The position numbers were made by a program, and so were the translations under genes. From JAOTVV01 sp039591075 (GTDB lineage Bacteria > Gemmatimonadota > Gemmatimonadetes > Gemmatimonadales > GWC2-71-9): 64,000 nt of DNA. Location of the stretch: assembly GCA_039591075.1 (NCBI GenBank), contig JBDHEI010000003.1, positions 1-64,000 on the forward strand, given 5' to 3'. Every line of letters starts with the position of its first letter. Within the stretch, counting starts at the first letter, position 1. A model generated the notes under the pieces. It did no database searches, was not told where the DNA came from, and worked only from the letters and a program-made list of their open reading frames with translations. This document shows positions 9,197 to 17,611 of the stretch, one piece after another.

Positions 9197-9757
9197 GTGA
9201 TTGACCCCTCCACGTTTCTCCCTTCCAAGGCGTTTCTCACCAAGGGGGTCGGACGCCACAAGGAGAAGCTGACGAGCTTCGAGCTCGCGCTTCGCGAGGC
9301 GGGCATTGCGCAGTACAACCTCGTTCGCGTCAGCTCCATCTGGCCGCCGCATTGCGAGCTGGTGCCCCGCGAGAGGGGAGTGAGGCTGCTGCAGCCCGGA
9401 CAGGTCGTCTTCTCTGTCGTCGCCGAGGCCTCAACCAACGAACCGTCTCGGTTGGCCACGGCGGCCATCGGCCTCGCGATTCCTGCCGATGAAAACCACC
9501 ACGGATACATCTCCGAGCATCACGCTTTCGGGGAGCGCCAGCAGCCGGCCGGTGACTATGCGGAAGATCTGGCGGCCAGTATGCTCGCGACGGTGCTGGG
9601 CGTGCCATTCGACCCGGACCAGGCCTGGGACGAGCGCCGCGAACAATGGCGTCTGTCCGGTGAGATCGTGGACTCGATGAACATCAGCTGCTCCGCCGAG
9701 GCCCAGGACGACGGGCGGTGGGTGACCGCCGTGAGCGCCGTCGTGTTCTGCGGGTGA
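9197..9757 (+). CDS. pdaD: Pyruvoyl-dependent arginine decarboxylase
   Basis: This 186-residue protein of the PvlArgDC family converts arginine to agmatine and CO2. The proenzyme self-cleaves between two serines to make the pyruvoyl cofactor; here the pair is S46-S47 in LVRVSSIWPP. The following segment has the family pattern with GHHGYISEHHA-type strands. GTG 9197 is chosen because family similarity begins with PSTFLPSKAFLTKGVGRHKEKL. The stop overlaps the agmatinase GTG (GTGA), so the two steps from arginine to putrescine are translationally coupled. Confidence 0.9.
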   Translation: MIDPSTFLPSKAFLTKGVGRHKEKLTSFELALREAGIAQYNLVRVSSIWPPHCELVPRERGVRLLQPGQVVFSVVAEASTNEPSRLATAAIGLAIPADENHHGYISEHHAFGERQQPAGDYAEDLAASMLATVLGVPFDPDQAWDERREQWRLSGEIVDSMNISCSAEAQDDGRWVTAVSAVVFCG

Positions 9758-10701
9758 ACGAGTTCCGGGATCGCGGGGGTCAGAAGCTCCCCCCACCCTT
9801 GGAGTCGCTCGCGTGGGCCCCACCGGAGTCGTTCCTGGGTCTCCCACCGAGCGAATGCCCCTACGCGGAGTCGCCGGTCGTCGTGCTGCCGGTGCCCTAC
9901 GAAGCGACGGTCTCCTACATGGGCGGAACGCGCTTCGGCCCGGGGGCCCTGCTGCACGCGTCCCGGTACATCGAGCTGTACGATCACGAGTTGGACTTCG
10001 AGCCGTACCGTGTGGGCGTGCACACGTTGCCGGAGTTGTTGCTCTCGGGCGCCGGACCCGAGGTGGCGTTGCAGGAGCTGCGCACGGCCTACGACGCTGT
10101 GCTGGACGACGGCAAGTTCGTGATCCTCGTGGGCGGAGAGCACTCCGTCTCGGGACCGCCCATCCTCGCGCACGCCGACCGGCTCGGGCGGCCGCTGTCG
10201 GTGCTGCAGTTCGATGCCCACACTGACCTGCGGGAGGAGTACGAGGGAACACCATACTCCCATGCGTGCGTCATGCACCGAGTGCACGAGCGGGTTCGCC
10301 TCGTGCCCGTGGGTATCCGAGCGCTCACCGCCGAGGAGCGGGCGTTGACGCGGGCCAGGGACATCCCCGTCGTGTTCGGGCACGAGTTGGCGCGACCCGG
10401 CTGGAGCGATCGGGTCCTCGCCGCACTGGGTGACGACGTCTACATCACGTTCGACGTGGACTACTTCGACCCCGCGATCATGCCGTCGACCGGCACACCG
10501 GAGCCCGGAGGCGGGCAGTGGTACCCCACGATCGAATTGCTCGAGGCCGTGTTCCGCGAAAAACGTGTCGTGGGCTGCGACGTCGTGGAGCTAGCCCCTC
10601 TTCCCGGGATCGTCGCTCCCGACTTTCTCGCCGCCAAACTGGTGCACAAGCTGGTCGCGTTCTACGCGCGCCATCAGCACGGCCGGGAACGAACGGCCTA
10701 G
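9754..10701 (+). CDS. speB: Agmatinase (ureohydrolase)
   Basis: This 315-residue member of the arginase superfamily hydrolyses agmatine to putrescine and urea using two manganese ions. Metal ligands are visible at H130 in GGEHS, D154, H156 and D158 in FDAHTD, and D234 and D236 in FDVDYFDP. Length and motif spacing fit agmatinase. GTG 9754 overlaps the decarboxylase stop. Pairing with the arginine decarboxylase is strong support for agmatine rather than arginine or formiminoglutamate as substrate. Confidence 0.93.
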   Translation: MNEFRDRGGQKLPPPLESLAWAPPESFLGLPPSECPYAESPVVVLPVPYEATVSYMGGTRFGPGALLHASRYIELYDHELDFEPYRVGVHTLPELLLSGAGPEVALQELRTAYDAVLDDGKFVILVGGEHSVSGPPILAHADRLGRPLSVLQFDAHTDLREEYEGTPYSHACVMHRVHERVRLVPVGIRALTAEERALTRARDIPVVFGHELARPGWSDRVLAALGDDVYITFDVDYFDPAIMPSTGTPEPGGGQWYPTIELLEAVFREKRVVGCDVVELAPLPGIVAPDFLAAKLVHKLVAFYARHQHGRERTA

Positions 10702-10722
10702 TCGGGGGGTTTTTCAGACACC

Positions 10723-11448
10723 ATGGACGCCGACTCCGTTGGCATCGCCGTCGCGTTTCTCGCCGGCATCCTGAGCTTCTTATCTCCCTGCGTGCTGCCG
10801 CTCGTGCCGAGCTACGTGTCGTTCATCACGGGGCTCTCGCTCGACGAGCTCGGAGCACGTCGTTGGACTGCCGTCGTGCACGCCCTGCTCTTTATCACGG
10901 GGTTCACGATCATCTTCCTCGCGCTCGGCGCCTCGGCGACACAGCTGGGACGGTTCCTGAATCAGTACCAGGTGTGGCTCGAGCGCGCCGGCGGACTCCT
11001 GATCGTGTTCTTTGGCCTCTATCTGCTCGGGGCGGTCAGGTGGGGCACGCTCGCCCGCGAACGGCGGGTCCACCTCCAGGACAAACCGGTCGGCTACCTG
11101 GGCAGCGTGCTCGTCGGCCTCGCATTCGGGGCGGGATGGACACCGTGCATCGGACCGATCCTTGGGTCGATCCTCATGTACACCAGCGTCAAGACGTCGC
11201 TGGGCCAGGGTCTGCTCCTGCTGTTCGCCTACTCGATGGGCCTGGCGCTTCCGTTCCTCCTGGCGGCCTTGGCGGTCGATCGGTTCATCGAGTGGTTCAA
11301 GAAGTTTCGTCGCTTCATCCCGCTCACGACGCGGATCGCGGGTGGGATCCTTGTGGTGGTTGGCCTCCTGATGGTCACGGGGTACTTCTCGATGCTCGCC
11401 ACGTGGCTCCAGGGGCTGACGCCGGACTTCCTACGCGAGCGGCTGTAG
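10723..11448 (+). CDS. ccdA: CcdA/DsbD-type transmembrane thiol electron carrier
   Basis: This 241-residue protein with six hydrophobic segments belongs to the family that carries electrons from cytoplasmic thioredoxin to periplasmic thiol proteins, for example in cytochrome c maturation. The paired membrane cysteines are in FLSPCVLPLVPSY (helix 1) and GWTPCIGPILG (helix 4). A G-run 14-20 bases before the ATG may serve as ribosome site. No thioredoxin-like partner or cytochrome c maturation gene is adjacent, which is unusual for this family. A terminator-like hairpin follows the stop. Confidence 0.9.
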   Translation: MDADSVGIAVAFLAGILSFLSPCVLPLVPSYVSFITGLSLDELGARRWTAVVHALLFITGFTIIFLALGASATQLGRFLNQYQVWLERAGGLLIVFFGLYLLGAVRWGTLARERRVHLQDKPVGYLGSVLVGLAFGAGWTPCIGPILGSILMYTSVKTSLGQGLLLLFAYSMGLALPFLLAALAVDRFIEWFKKFRRFIPLTTRIAGGILVVVGLLMVTGYFSMLATWLQGLTPDFLRERL

Positions 11449-11485
11449 CCCGTCTCCGGTCGAGTCGCGGGATAGAACGCACAAC

Positions 11486-11514
11486 GCCCGGTCACCGAGG
11501 AGGGTGACCCGGGC
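11486..11514. terminator. Bidirectional hairpin between convergent ccdA and aldolase genes
   Basis: GCCCGGTCACC and GGTGACCCGGGC form a stem of about 11 pairs with one bulged base and a six-base loop. It sits between two convergent stops, as expected for a shared terminator. There is no strong T-tract on either side. Confidence 0.55.
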
Positions 11515-11541
11515 GCCGGCTCACTCAGGTCGTCGGATCGT

Positions 11542-12561
11542 CTAGCCGGCGCTCTCCATTGCCGGCGTGTACTTGCCGAGCCGGGCCGCCCCGTTCAGCT
11601 TGGCGCGATGGTGGTAGGCCTTCTGCGCGGCGCCCAGCTGGGAGGCTTTGCCGCCCCACGTTTCCAAGGCCGAGGCCTGGAGTGCGCGCCCGTACGAGAA
11701 GCTCAGCTCCCACGGGAGACCGGAGATGCGGTTCATTGCGTTCAAGTGGACCGTGGCCTCCGTCTCGCTCTGGCCTCCGGAGAGGAACACGATCCCCGGC
11801 ACGGCTGCCGGCACGCAGCGGCGCAACACCTCGACGGTCGCCTGGGCCACCTGCCCGACCTTGGCTTGGGTCGGGCAGCTCTTACCCGAGATGACCATGT
11901 TCGGCTTGAGCAGCGTGCCTTCCAGGACGACGCGGTGGGCGTGAAGGTGGAAATAGAGGCTCTTGAGCGTGGTCTCCGTCACGTCCGCGCAGCGCTCGAT
12001 GGGGTGGTCGCCGTCCATCAACACCTCGGGCTCGACGATCGGCACCAGCCCCGCTTCTTGTGAGAGAGCGGCGTACCGGGCCAGCGCATGGGCGTTGGCG
12101 TCGACACAGAATCGCGTGGGGATGCCGTTGCCGATGGTGATGACGGCCCGCCACTTGGTGAATCGTGCACCCAACTTGAAATACTCTGCCAGCCGCTCAC
12201 GCAGGCCGTCGAGTCCTTCGGTGATCTTCTCGCCAGGGAAACCGGCAAGCGGTTTGGCTCCGGTGTCGACCTTGATCCCCGGGACGCTCCCGGCCTTCTG
12301 GAGCACCGTGGGGAAAGGGGTCCGGTCGGCGCTCGCCTGCCGGATGGTCTCGTCGAACAGGATGACGCCACTGATGAACTCGCCGATCCCCTTCGTGGTG
12401 AAGAGCAGTTCGCGGTAGGCGCGCCGGTTCTCCTCGGTGGAAGAAACGCCGATCTTCTTGAATCGCTTCTCGATGGTGCCGAAACTCTCGTCGGCGGCGA
12501 GGATGCCTTTCCCCTTGGCCACGATGGCCTGTGCAGTAATAGCGAGCTTTTCGATATCCAT
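11542..12561 (-). CDS. fba: Class I fructose-bisphosphate aldolase
   Basis: This 339-residue Schiff-base aldolase splits fructose 1,6-bisphosphate in glycolysis or runs in reverse. The N-terminus has the family signature KGILAADES, followed by GTIEKRF. The Schiff-base region reads GTLLKPNMV, and the C-terminal part has ALSFSYGRAL-like FELSFSYGRALQ. This is the eukaryote-type class I enzyme found in scattered bacteria, rather than the class II zinc enzyme. A GAGAGGA ribosome site precedes the ATG. It diverges from the lipoprotein gene at 12818 across a 256-base region holding a strong inverted repeat. Confidence 0.93.
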   Translation of the reverse strand: MDIEKLAITAQAIVAKGKGILAADESFGTIEKRFKKIGVSSTEENRRAYRELLFTTKGIGEFISGVILFDETIRQASADRTPFPTVLQKAGSVPGIKVDTGAKPLAGFPGEKITEGLDGLRERLAEYFKLGARFTKWRAVITIGNGIPTRFCVDANAHALARYAALSQEAGLVPIVEPEVLMDGDHPIERCADVTETTLKSLYFHLHAHRVVLEGTLLKPNMVISGKSCPTQAKVGQVAQATVEVLRRCVPAAVPGIVFLSGGQSETEATVHLNAMNRISGLPWELSFSYGRALQASALETWGGKASQLGAAQKAYHHRAKLNGAARLGKYTPAMESAG

Positions 12562-12738
12562 GAGCCTCGTTCCTCTCGAACCACGGGCGATACGTGTGGT
12601 TGGTGCGCCGCCGCTCGAGGGCGGTCGGGCGACTGGAACTTACGGGGGTGCCACGGACCCCGCCACCCGGGGGAAGCCTCCCGAGACGGCCCCTGGGGAG
12701 TTGACGTTGGGACGGGATCCAGTGAAAGTACAGTAATG

Positions 12739-12759
12739 GTCGAAAACACCGTTTTCGAC
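12739..12759. promoter_or_regulatory. AT-rich 9-3-9 inverted repeat, operator candidate
   Basis: GTCGAAAAC and GTTTTCGAC flank the loop ACC as a perfect nine-base inverted repeat. It lies between the divergent aldolase and lipoprotein genes, 180 and 58 bases from their starts. It is strikingly AT-rich for this genome. A terminator is not expected between divergent genes, so a dimeric regulator site is the better guess. A TTGACG at 12701-12706 lies nearby but has no well-spaced -10 partner. Confidence 0.4.
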
Positions 12760-12817
12760 GAGGAAACCGCGGCGCGTCGCCCGACCGCGCGATACTACTT
12801 GGAACGGAGGAATACCC

Positions 12818-13606
12818 ATGTTTGGACTTCGGACTCCGGCGCTGGCCCTTGGCGCCGCCATCATGCTCGCGGGGTGTGGCGGGGAGGGAGCGCCGGACGA
12901 TGAGGCGCGCGACCTGAGTCTCGCACCGGCCGAGTCGATCGCGGCGTTGGACGACCGGCCGCAGCCGGGGCCGCAGCCTCAACAGAGCACGCCACGGCAG
13001 ACGGCCCCGGCGCAGCAGCGCCCGCCGTCGCAGACGGCCCCCACGCAGCCGCGGGCAGCCACCCCGACCGCCCAGCGAACAGTTCCGGCCGGCGCGGTCA
13101 TGGAACTGACCGCCAGGGACACGATCTCCTCCAAGACCAACAAAGCCGGCGACGCCGTCTGGGCGACCTCGTCCGCCGACGTGGTCGACGAGCGGGGTCG
13201 GGTGTTGATCCCCGCCGGGGCGATGTTCCAGGGCGTGATCGACGTGATCAAGGAAGCCGAGAATCCGGGGGATCAGGGCACGCTGGTGCTCGCCTTCAAC
13301 CGGGTGACCTACGGTGGCAAGACCTACTCGCTGGAGGGCAGGTCGGACTCGTTGGGGACCCACACCCAGGGCCGTGGCGTGAGCGGCGGTGACGTGGCCA
13401 AGGTCGGGGCCGGTGCGGCCGCGGGCGCGGTCGTGGGCGGGATCATCAGCAAGAAGACGGGCGGCGCCGTCGTGGGTGGCATCGTCGGTGCGGCCGCGGG
13501 CACCGGCATCGCCGCGGCCACCAAGGACAGCGACATCGTCCTGCCGGCGGGCGGACGAATCCGCATCGTGCTGGCGCGGCAGATGGTGCTCGAGCCGGTC
13601 TCGTAG
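12818..13606 (+). CDS. Glycine-zipper outer-envelope lipoprotein
   Basis: This 262-residue protein has a lipobox LAGC with C20 after a hydrophobic signal. It has a Pro/Gln-rich linker (about residues 48-90), a compact beta domain (SSKTNKAGDAVWA to FNRVTYGG) and two glycine-zipper stretches near 190-225 (GAGAAAGAVVGG, GAVVGGIVGAAAGTG). Such zippers typically insert in or span a membrane, as in SlyB/YMGG proteins. GGAGG at 12806-12810 is a well-spaced ribosome site. A role in envelope stability is likely from the family; no specific function can be given. A terminator hairpin follows. Confidence 0.75.
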   Translation: MFGLRTPALALGAAIMLAGCGGEGAPDDEARDLSLAPAESIAALDDRPQPGPQPQQSTPRQTAPAQQRPPSQTAPTQPRAATPTAQRTVPAGAVMELTARDTISSKTNKAGDAVWATSSADVVDERGRVLIPAGAMFQGVIDVIKEAENPGDQGTLVLAFNRVTYGGKTYSLEGRSDSLGTHTQGRGVSGGDVAKVGAGAAAGAVVGGIISKKTGGAVVGGIVGAAAGTGIAAATKDSDIVLPAGGRIRIVLARQMVLEPVS

Positions 13607-13638
13607 CACCAGCGCGTCCCACGGTGGTTTAACACGAT

Positions 13639-13665
13639 GGGCGGCGGCAGCAGATGCCGCCGCCC
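13639..13665. terminator. Hairpin between convergent lipoprotein and ggt genes
   Basis: GGGCGGCGGCA and TGCCGCCGCCC form a perfect 11-pair stem with a five-base GCAGA loop, located in the 87-base gap between two convergent stops. It can serve both strands; no long T-tract follows. Confidence 0.6.
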
Positions 13666-13693
13666 GTTCGCGTTCTGGGCCAGTCGATCCCGA

Positions 13694-15466
13694 TCAGAAT
13701 CCGGCGGACCCGCCACCCGAGCGAGGATCGCTGACCCCGACCCACCCCTCGGCGGTCCGCATGATGCCCGCCACCTCGCCGCTGAACCCACGTCGTTCTT
13801 CCACGCGGTGCCCGCGCCGCACCAAGTCGGCGACCACGTCCCCGCGGAGTCCACGGCGCTCGTACGCGATCAGATCCGGAAGTGCTTGATGGTGGATCCG
13901 GGGCGCCGCGATCGCCTCGGCGAGCGACATGCCATGATCCACGACGTTGGAGATCACCTGCGCAACTGTGGTGATGATGGTGGGGCCACCGGGCGTGCCC
14001 ACGACCATGAAGAGCCGTCCTTCGCGATCCAACACGATCGACGGGGTCATGGCCGATAGCATGCGTTTTCGTGGTGCGATGGCGTTCGCCTCTCCCTGCA
14101 CGAGCCCATATTGGTTTGGCTGTCCCGGCGCGCCGGTGAAATCGTCCATTTCGTTATTGAGCAGGAAGCCGGCACCCTGCACGGTCGCGGCACTGCCGTA
14201 GCCCGAGTTGATGGTCGTGGTGACGCTGACCGCGTTGCCGTCCGCATCGACCACCGAGTAGTGGGTCGTGTGGTCCCCCTCGACGATCCCCGGGGTGAGG
14301 GTGCCGCTCGGCGTCGCGCGCCGTGGATCGATCGTCCGACGTTGCTCCGCCGCGTAGGACTTCGACGTGAGCCGCTCGAGAGGCATGTCGACGAAATCCG
14401 GATCGCCAAGGAAGTGGTTTCGGTCGGTGAACGCGCGCCGCATCGCCTCGGCAGCGAGATGAACCTGTGCCGAGCTGCCGAACGGCGGCAACGGATCGAA
14501 TCCCTCGAGGATGTTCAGGATTTCGGCCATCGTGACACCGCCGGAGCTCGAGGGCGGCATCGAGTAGATCCGGTGGCCGCGATAGTGGATTTCTACCGGC
14601 TCGCGCCAGACCGCACGGTACGTGGCGAGATCCCGTTTGCTGATCAGCCCTCCGCCCCGGGCGATTTCGGCCACGATCAGTTCGGCGATGGCGCCCTCGT
14701 AGAAGACCGCGGGCCCACTGTCGGCGATCGCACCCAGTGTGCGCGCGAGGTCTGCCTGGACGAAGAGCGTCCCGGGTGGCGGTGCGTCGCCGCTGGGCAG
14801 CAGGAACTGATCGCGGGAGCCCTGGAACCGACGCAGCCGTGGGGCGGCGTACTGAAGCGATCGGCTGCGGGCCTCGTCGAGCACCACGCCGTCCTCCGCG
14901 AGGCGCACGGCCGGCTCGATCACGGTCCGGAGCGGCAGCGTCCCGAACCGTCGCTGCGCCTCGGCCAGCCCGGCCACGCTGCCTGGAACCCCTACGGCGA
15001 GATGCCCCGTGACGCTCCGCTCCGACATTTGCCCCAGCGAATCCACATACATGTCCTTCGTGGCGGCCTCCGGCGCCGTTTCGCGGTAATCCAGGGCGTA
15101 CACCGATCCGTCACGCAGCCGGATCACCATGAACCCGCCACCGCCGAGGTTCCCCGCAGAGGGATGGACGACCGCGAGCGCGAATCCGACCGCCACGGCG
15201 GCGTCCACCGCATTGCCACCCTTGCGGAGGATCGCCGCTCCGACCTCGCTGGCCCGCGGATGGACGGACGAGACCATGGCATGCGGCGCTGCGACCGACA
15301 CTGTTTCGGTCAGCAACGGCCAGTCGGCCGGCACGTACGGGGAGGGAAGTGCCACCGATGGTGCGGCGCGACGTGGGACCGACCCCGTCCCGGCGCATGC
15401 CGGAAGCAGGGTCGGTAGCAGCGCGACTAGCAGGGCCCGTCCCAATGGCGAAAAGCCGGATCGCAT
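13694..15466 (-). CDS. ggt: Gamma-glutamyltransferase, lipoprotein form
   Basis: This 590-residue Ntn hydrolase cleaves gamma-glutamyl bonds (for example of glutathione-like thiols) and transfers the glutamyl group. The nucleophile that becomes the new N-terminus after self-processing is T401 in DHTTHYSVVD. Substrate-loop sequences GNAVSVTTTINSGYGSA and the final GGPTIIT are present. Unlike secreted E. coli GGT, the signal ends in LLPAC (C24), a lipobox, so it is probably anchored to the envelope. ATG 15466 was chosen because residues upstream are antisense to murQ. It diverges from murQ with 73 bases between. Confidence 0.9.
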   Translation of the reverse strand: MRSGFSPLGRALLVALLPTLLPACAGTGSVPRRAAPSVALPSPYVPADWPLLTETVSVAAPHAMVSSVHPRASEVGAAILRKGGNAVDAAVAVGFALAVVHPSAGNLGGGGFMVIRLRDGSVYALDYRETAPEAATKDMYVDSLGQMSERSVTGHLAVGVPGSVAGLAEAQRRFGTLPLRTVIEPAVRLAEDGVVLDEARSRSLQYAAPRLRRFQGSRDQFLLPSGDAPPPGTLFVQADLARTLGAIADSGPAVFYEGAIAELIVAEIARGGGLISKRDLATYRAVWREPVEIHYRGHRIYSMPPSSSGGVTMAEILNILEGFDPLPPFGSSAQVHLAAEAMRRAFTDRNHFLGDPDFVDMPLERLTSKSYAAEQRRTIDPRRATPSGTLTPGIVEGDHTTHYSVVDADGNAVSVTTTINSGYGSAATVQGAGFLLNNEMDDFTGAPGQPNQYGLVQGEANAIAPRKRMLSAMTPSIVLDREGRLFMVVGTPGGPTIITTVAQVISNVVDHGMSLAEAIAAPRIHHQALPDLIAYERRGLRGDVVADLVRRGHRVEERRGFSGEVAGIMRTAEGWVGVSDPRSGGGSAGF

Positions 15467-15539
15467 GCGTGCCTCGTTGACCGGAGTCGTCCGAGAAGGG
15501 AAGATTCCCGAGAATCTACCGCCTGTCGGAGAATGCGCG

Positions 15540-16466
15540 ATGTCCGTTCCGGAGTTCCTCGATCCCAGACTCACCGAGCGTCGGAATCCGCGTACGGCGC
15601 GCATCGACGTCGCCTCGTCGCTTGAAATAGTGGAGCTACTGAATGCCGAAGACCAGCGCGTGCCCGACACGGTCTACGAGGCCCGGCATGAGATCGCGCG
15701 GGTCATCGATCTCGTGGTCGAGGCCTTCAGATCGGGTGGCCGGCTCGTGTACGTCGGGGCCGGAACCAGTGGTCGGCTTGGCGTGATTGACGCCGCTGAG
15801 TGTCCGCCCACCTTTGGCTCGCCCCCGGACTGGGTGGTCGGCATCATCGCCGGTGGGCCACCCGCGCTGGTCCGCAGCCAGGAGGGGGCCGAAGACGACA
15901 CGGCGGCCGGTGCCCGCGCCATGGATGATGTCGGCCTCGGCGCTCGAGACGTGCTGTGCGGCATAGCCGCGAGCGGGACCACGCCCTATGTGCGAGCGGC
16001 TCTCGATCGGGCTCGCGAGCTTGGGGCGAGAACCGTGCTGCTTTCCTGCTCGACCCCGCCGGCCGATCTCGCCGCCGCGTGCGACGTTGCCATCGTCGTC
16101 CCGGTGGGCCCGGAGGCCGTGACCGGCTCGACGCGTCTCAAAGCAGGTACCGCCACCAAGCTCGTGCTCAACACGGTGACGACTGGTGCCATGGTCCGCT
16201 CCGGTCGGGCCTACGGGAACCTGATGGTCGACCTGATGGCGTGGAGCGACAAGTTGCGTGATCGTGGAGAGCGCATCGTCATGGAGACCTGTGGGATCGA
16301 CCGACCAGTGGCGCGCGAGGTCATCGAGCGGGCCGGCGGATCGGTGAAGCTCGCGATCGTGATGGTGCGGAAGGGAGTGGGGCCCGACGTGGCCAAACGA
16401 CTGCTCGGGGACGCGGGCGGGTTGGTGCGGAACGTGGTGGGCGAGCCCCCGCCGGTGCACCCATGA
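15540..16466 (+). CDS. murQ: N-acetylmuramic acid 6-phosphate etherase
   Basis: This 308-residue SIS-domain lyase splits the D-lactyl ether of MurNAc-6-phosphate to give GlcNAc-6-phosphate in peptidoglycan recycling. The N-terminus LTERRNPRTARID is the family start. The sugar-phosphate motif GAGTSGRLGVIDAAECPPTFG lies near residues 75-95. A second conserved stretch, TRLKAGTATKLVLNTVTTG, is near 200. ATG 15540 gives the standard length. Its stop overlaps the anmK ATG (ATGA), coupling the two recycling enzymes. Confidence 0.94.
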   Translation: MSVPEFLDPRLTERRNPRTARIDVASSLEIVELLNAEDQRVPDTVYEARHEIARVIDLVVEAFRSGGRLVYVGAGTSGRLGVIDAAECPPTFGSPPDWVVGIIAGGPPALVRSQEGAEDDTAAGARAMDDVGLGARDVLCGIAASGTTPYVRAALDRARELGARTVLLSCSTPPADLAAACDVAIVVPVGPEAVTGSTRLKAGTATKLVLNTVTTGAMVRSGRAYGNLMVDLMAWSDKLRDRGERIVMETCGIDRPVAREVIERAGGSVKLAIVMVRKGVGPDVAKRLLGDAGGLVRNVVGEPPPVHP

Positions 16467-17611
16467 CCACGAGCGTCGTCGGGCTCATGTCCGGCACGTC
16501 GCTGGACGGGGTCGACGCAGCGTTGGTGCAGGTTGCCGGCGAGCGTGAGGTCAAGCTCGAGGCGTTTGCGACACGACCGTTCAGCATCTCGGAGCGGACG
16601 GCGATCCGGCAGGTGCTCGAGCGGGGTGATGCGCGACAGCTGGCGCTCCTGCACCGTCAGTTGGGGGAGTGGTTTGCACAAGCTGTCGCAGATGTCCTCG
16701 CCGTCGCGGGCCTGTCGGCCGATCGCCTGTCGTTGGTGGCCTCACATGGGCTGACGGTCTGGCACGAGCCACCCCTGGTGTCGCTACAGCTCGGCTGTCC
16801 GGCGACCATCGCCGAGCGGACCGGGGTGCAGGTCGTGAGTGATTTTCGGGCTCGAGACGTCGCGGTGGGAGGCCAGGGCGCCCCGCTCGTCCCCGTGGCC
16901 GACGCGATGCTCTTCGGTCATGATGCACATGGCCGTGCCCTGCTCAACATCGGCGGAATGGCGAACGTGACCTGGGTCCCGCGGCGTGGGCAGCTCGACG
17001 GCGTGGTGGCGTTTGACACGGGTCCCGGGGTGGCGGTGATCGATGCCGTTGCGCGCAGGGTCGATCCGTCGGCTCCGTACGACGTTGGCGGGAAACGAGC
17101 GGCACGGGGTCGGGCCATCGCGTCGGTCGTGCAGGAGCTGCTCGACCGCCCGTACTTCGCCGCCCCGCCCCCCAAGAGCACGGGGAGAGAGGTGTTCGGG
17201 GAGCCTTTTGCCCAGGCCCTGGTCGAACGGACGCACACGATGGCGCCGGGTGCCTCGGAAGACGATCTCGTGGCGACCGCACTCGCGCTCACCGTACGGT
17301 CCATTGCAGGCCAGCTCGCACGGTGGATACCGGCGGAGCCGGAGCGCGATCTGGTCGTGTCGGGCGGCGGCGCCCGCAACCCCACGCTCATGGTGCAGCT
17401 ACGACGGGCGCTGGACGGGTGGGTCGTCCGATCGTTCGACGACGAGTTCTTCAACGGCGACGCCAAGGAGGCCGTGGCGTTTGCCTATCTGGGGTGGCGG
17501 ACCCTTCGAGGGCTGCCCGGAAACGTACCCACGGCCACTGGAGCGGGGCGCGCTCGGGTTCTGGGGAGTGTCACGCCCGCACTCCGTGTCGATCGAGACA
17601 GTGTCAGTTGA
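16463..17611 (+). CDS. anmK: Anhydro-N-acetylmuramic acid kinase
   Basis: This 382-residue ASKHA-fold kinase opens and phosphorylates 1,6-anhydro-MurNAc to MurNAc-6-phosphate, the substrate of the upstream MurQ. The first phosphate motif GLMSGTSLDGVDAAL is at the N-terminus, and NIGGMANVTW and DTGPG follow. VVSGGGARNPTL closes the adenosine pocket. It is slightly longer than the typical 370 residues because of the C-terminal tail. The last eight bases overlap the end of the convergent FHA-protease gene, and no terminator is visible there. Confidence 0.93.
   Translation: MTTSVVGLMSGTSLDGVDAALVQVAGEREVKLEAFATRPFSISERTAIRQVLERGDARQLALLHRQLGEWFAQAVADVLAVAGLSADRLSLVASHGLTVWHEPPLVSLQLGCPATIAERTGVQVVSDFRARDVAVGGQGAPLVPVADAMLFGHDAHGRALLNIGGMANVTWVPRRGQLDGVVAFDTGPGVAVIDAVARRVDPSAPYDVGGKRAARGRAIASVVQELLDRPYFAAPPPKSTGREVFGEPFAQALVERTHTMAPGASEDDLVATALALTVRSIAGQLARWIPAEPERDLVVSGGGARNPTLMVQLRRALDGWVVRSFDDEFFNGDAKEAVAFAYLGWRTLRGLPGNVPTATGAGRARVLGSVTPALRVDRDSVS

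Noticed and set aside
12197..13609. A 470-codon minus-strand frame covering parts of the aldolase and lipoprotein genes
   Set aside because: It crosses two real genes and the intergenic region in another frame and has no recognisable domain.
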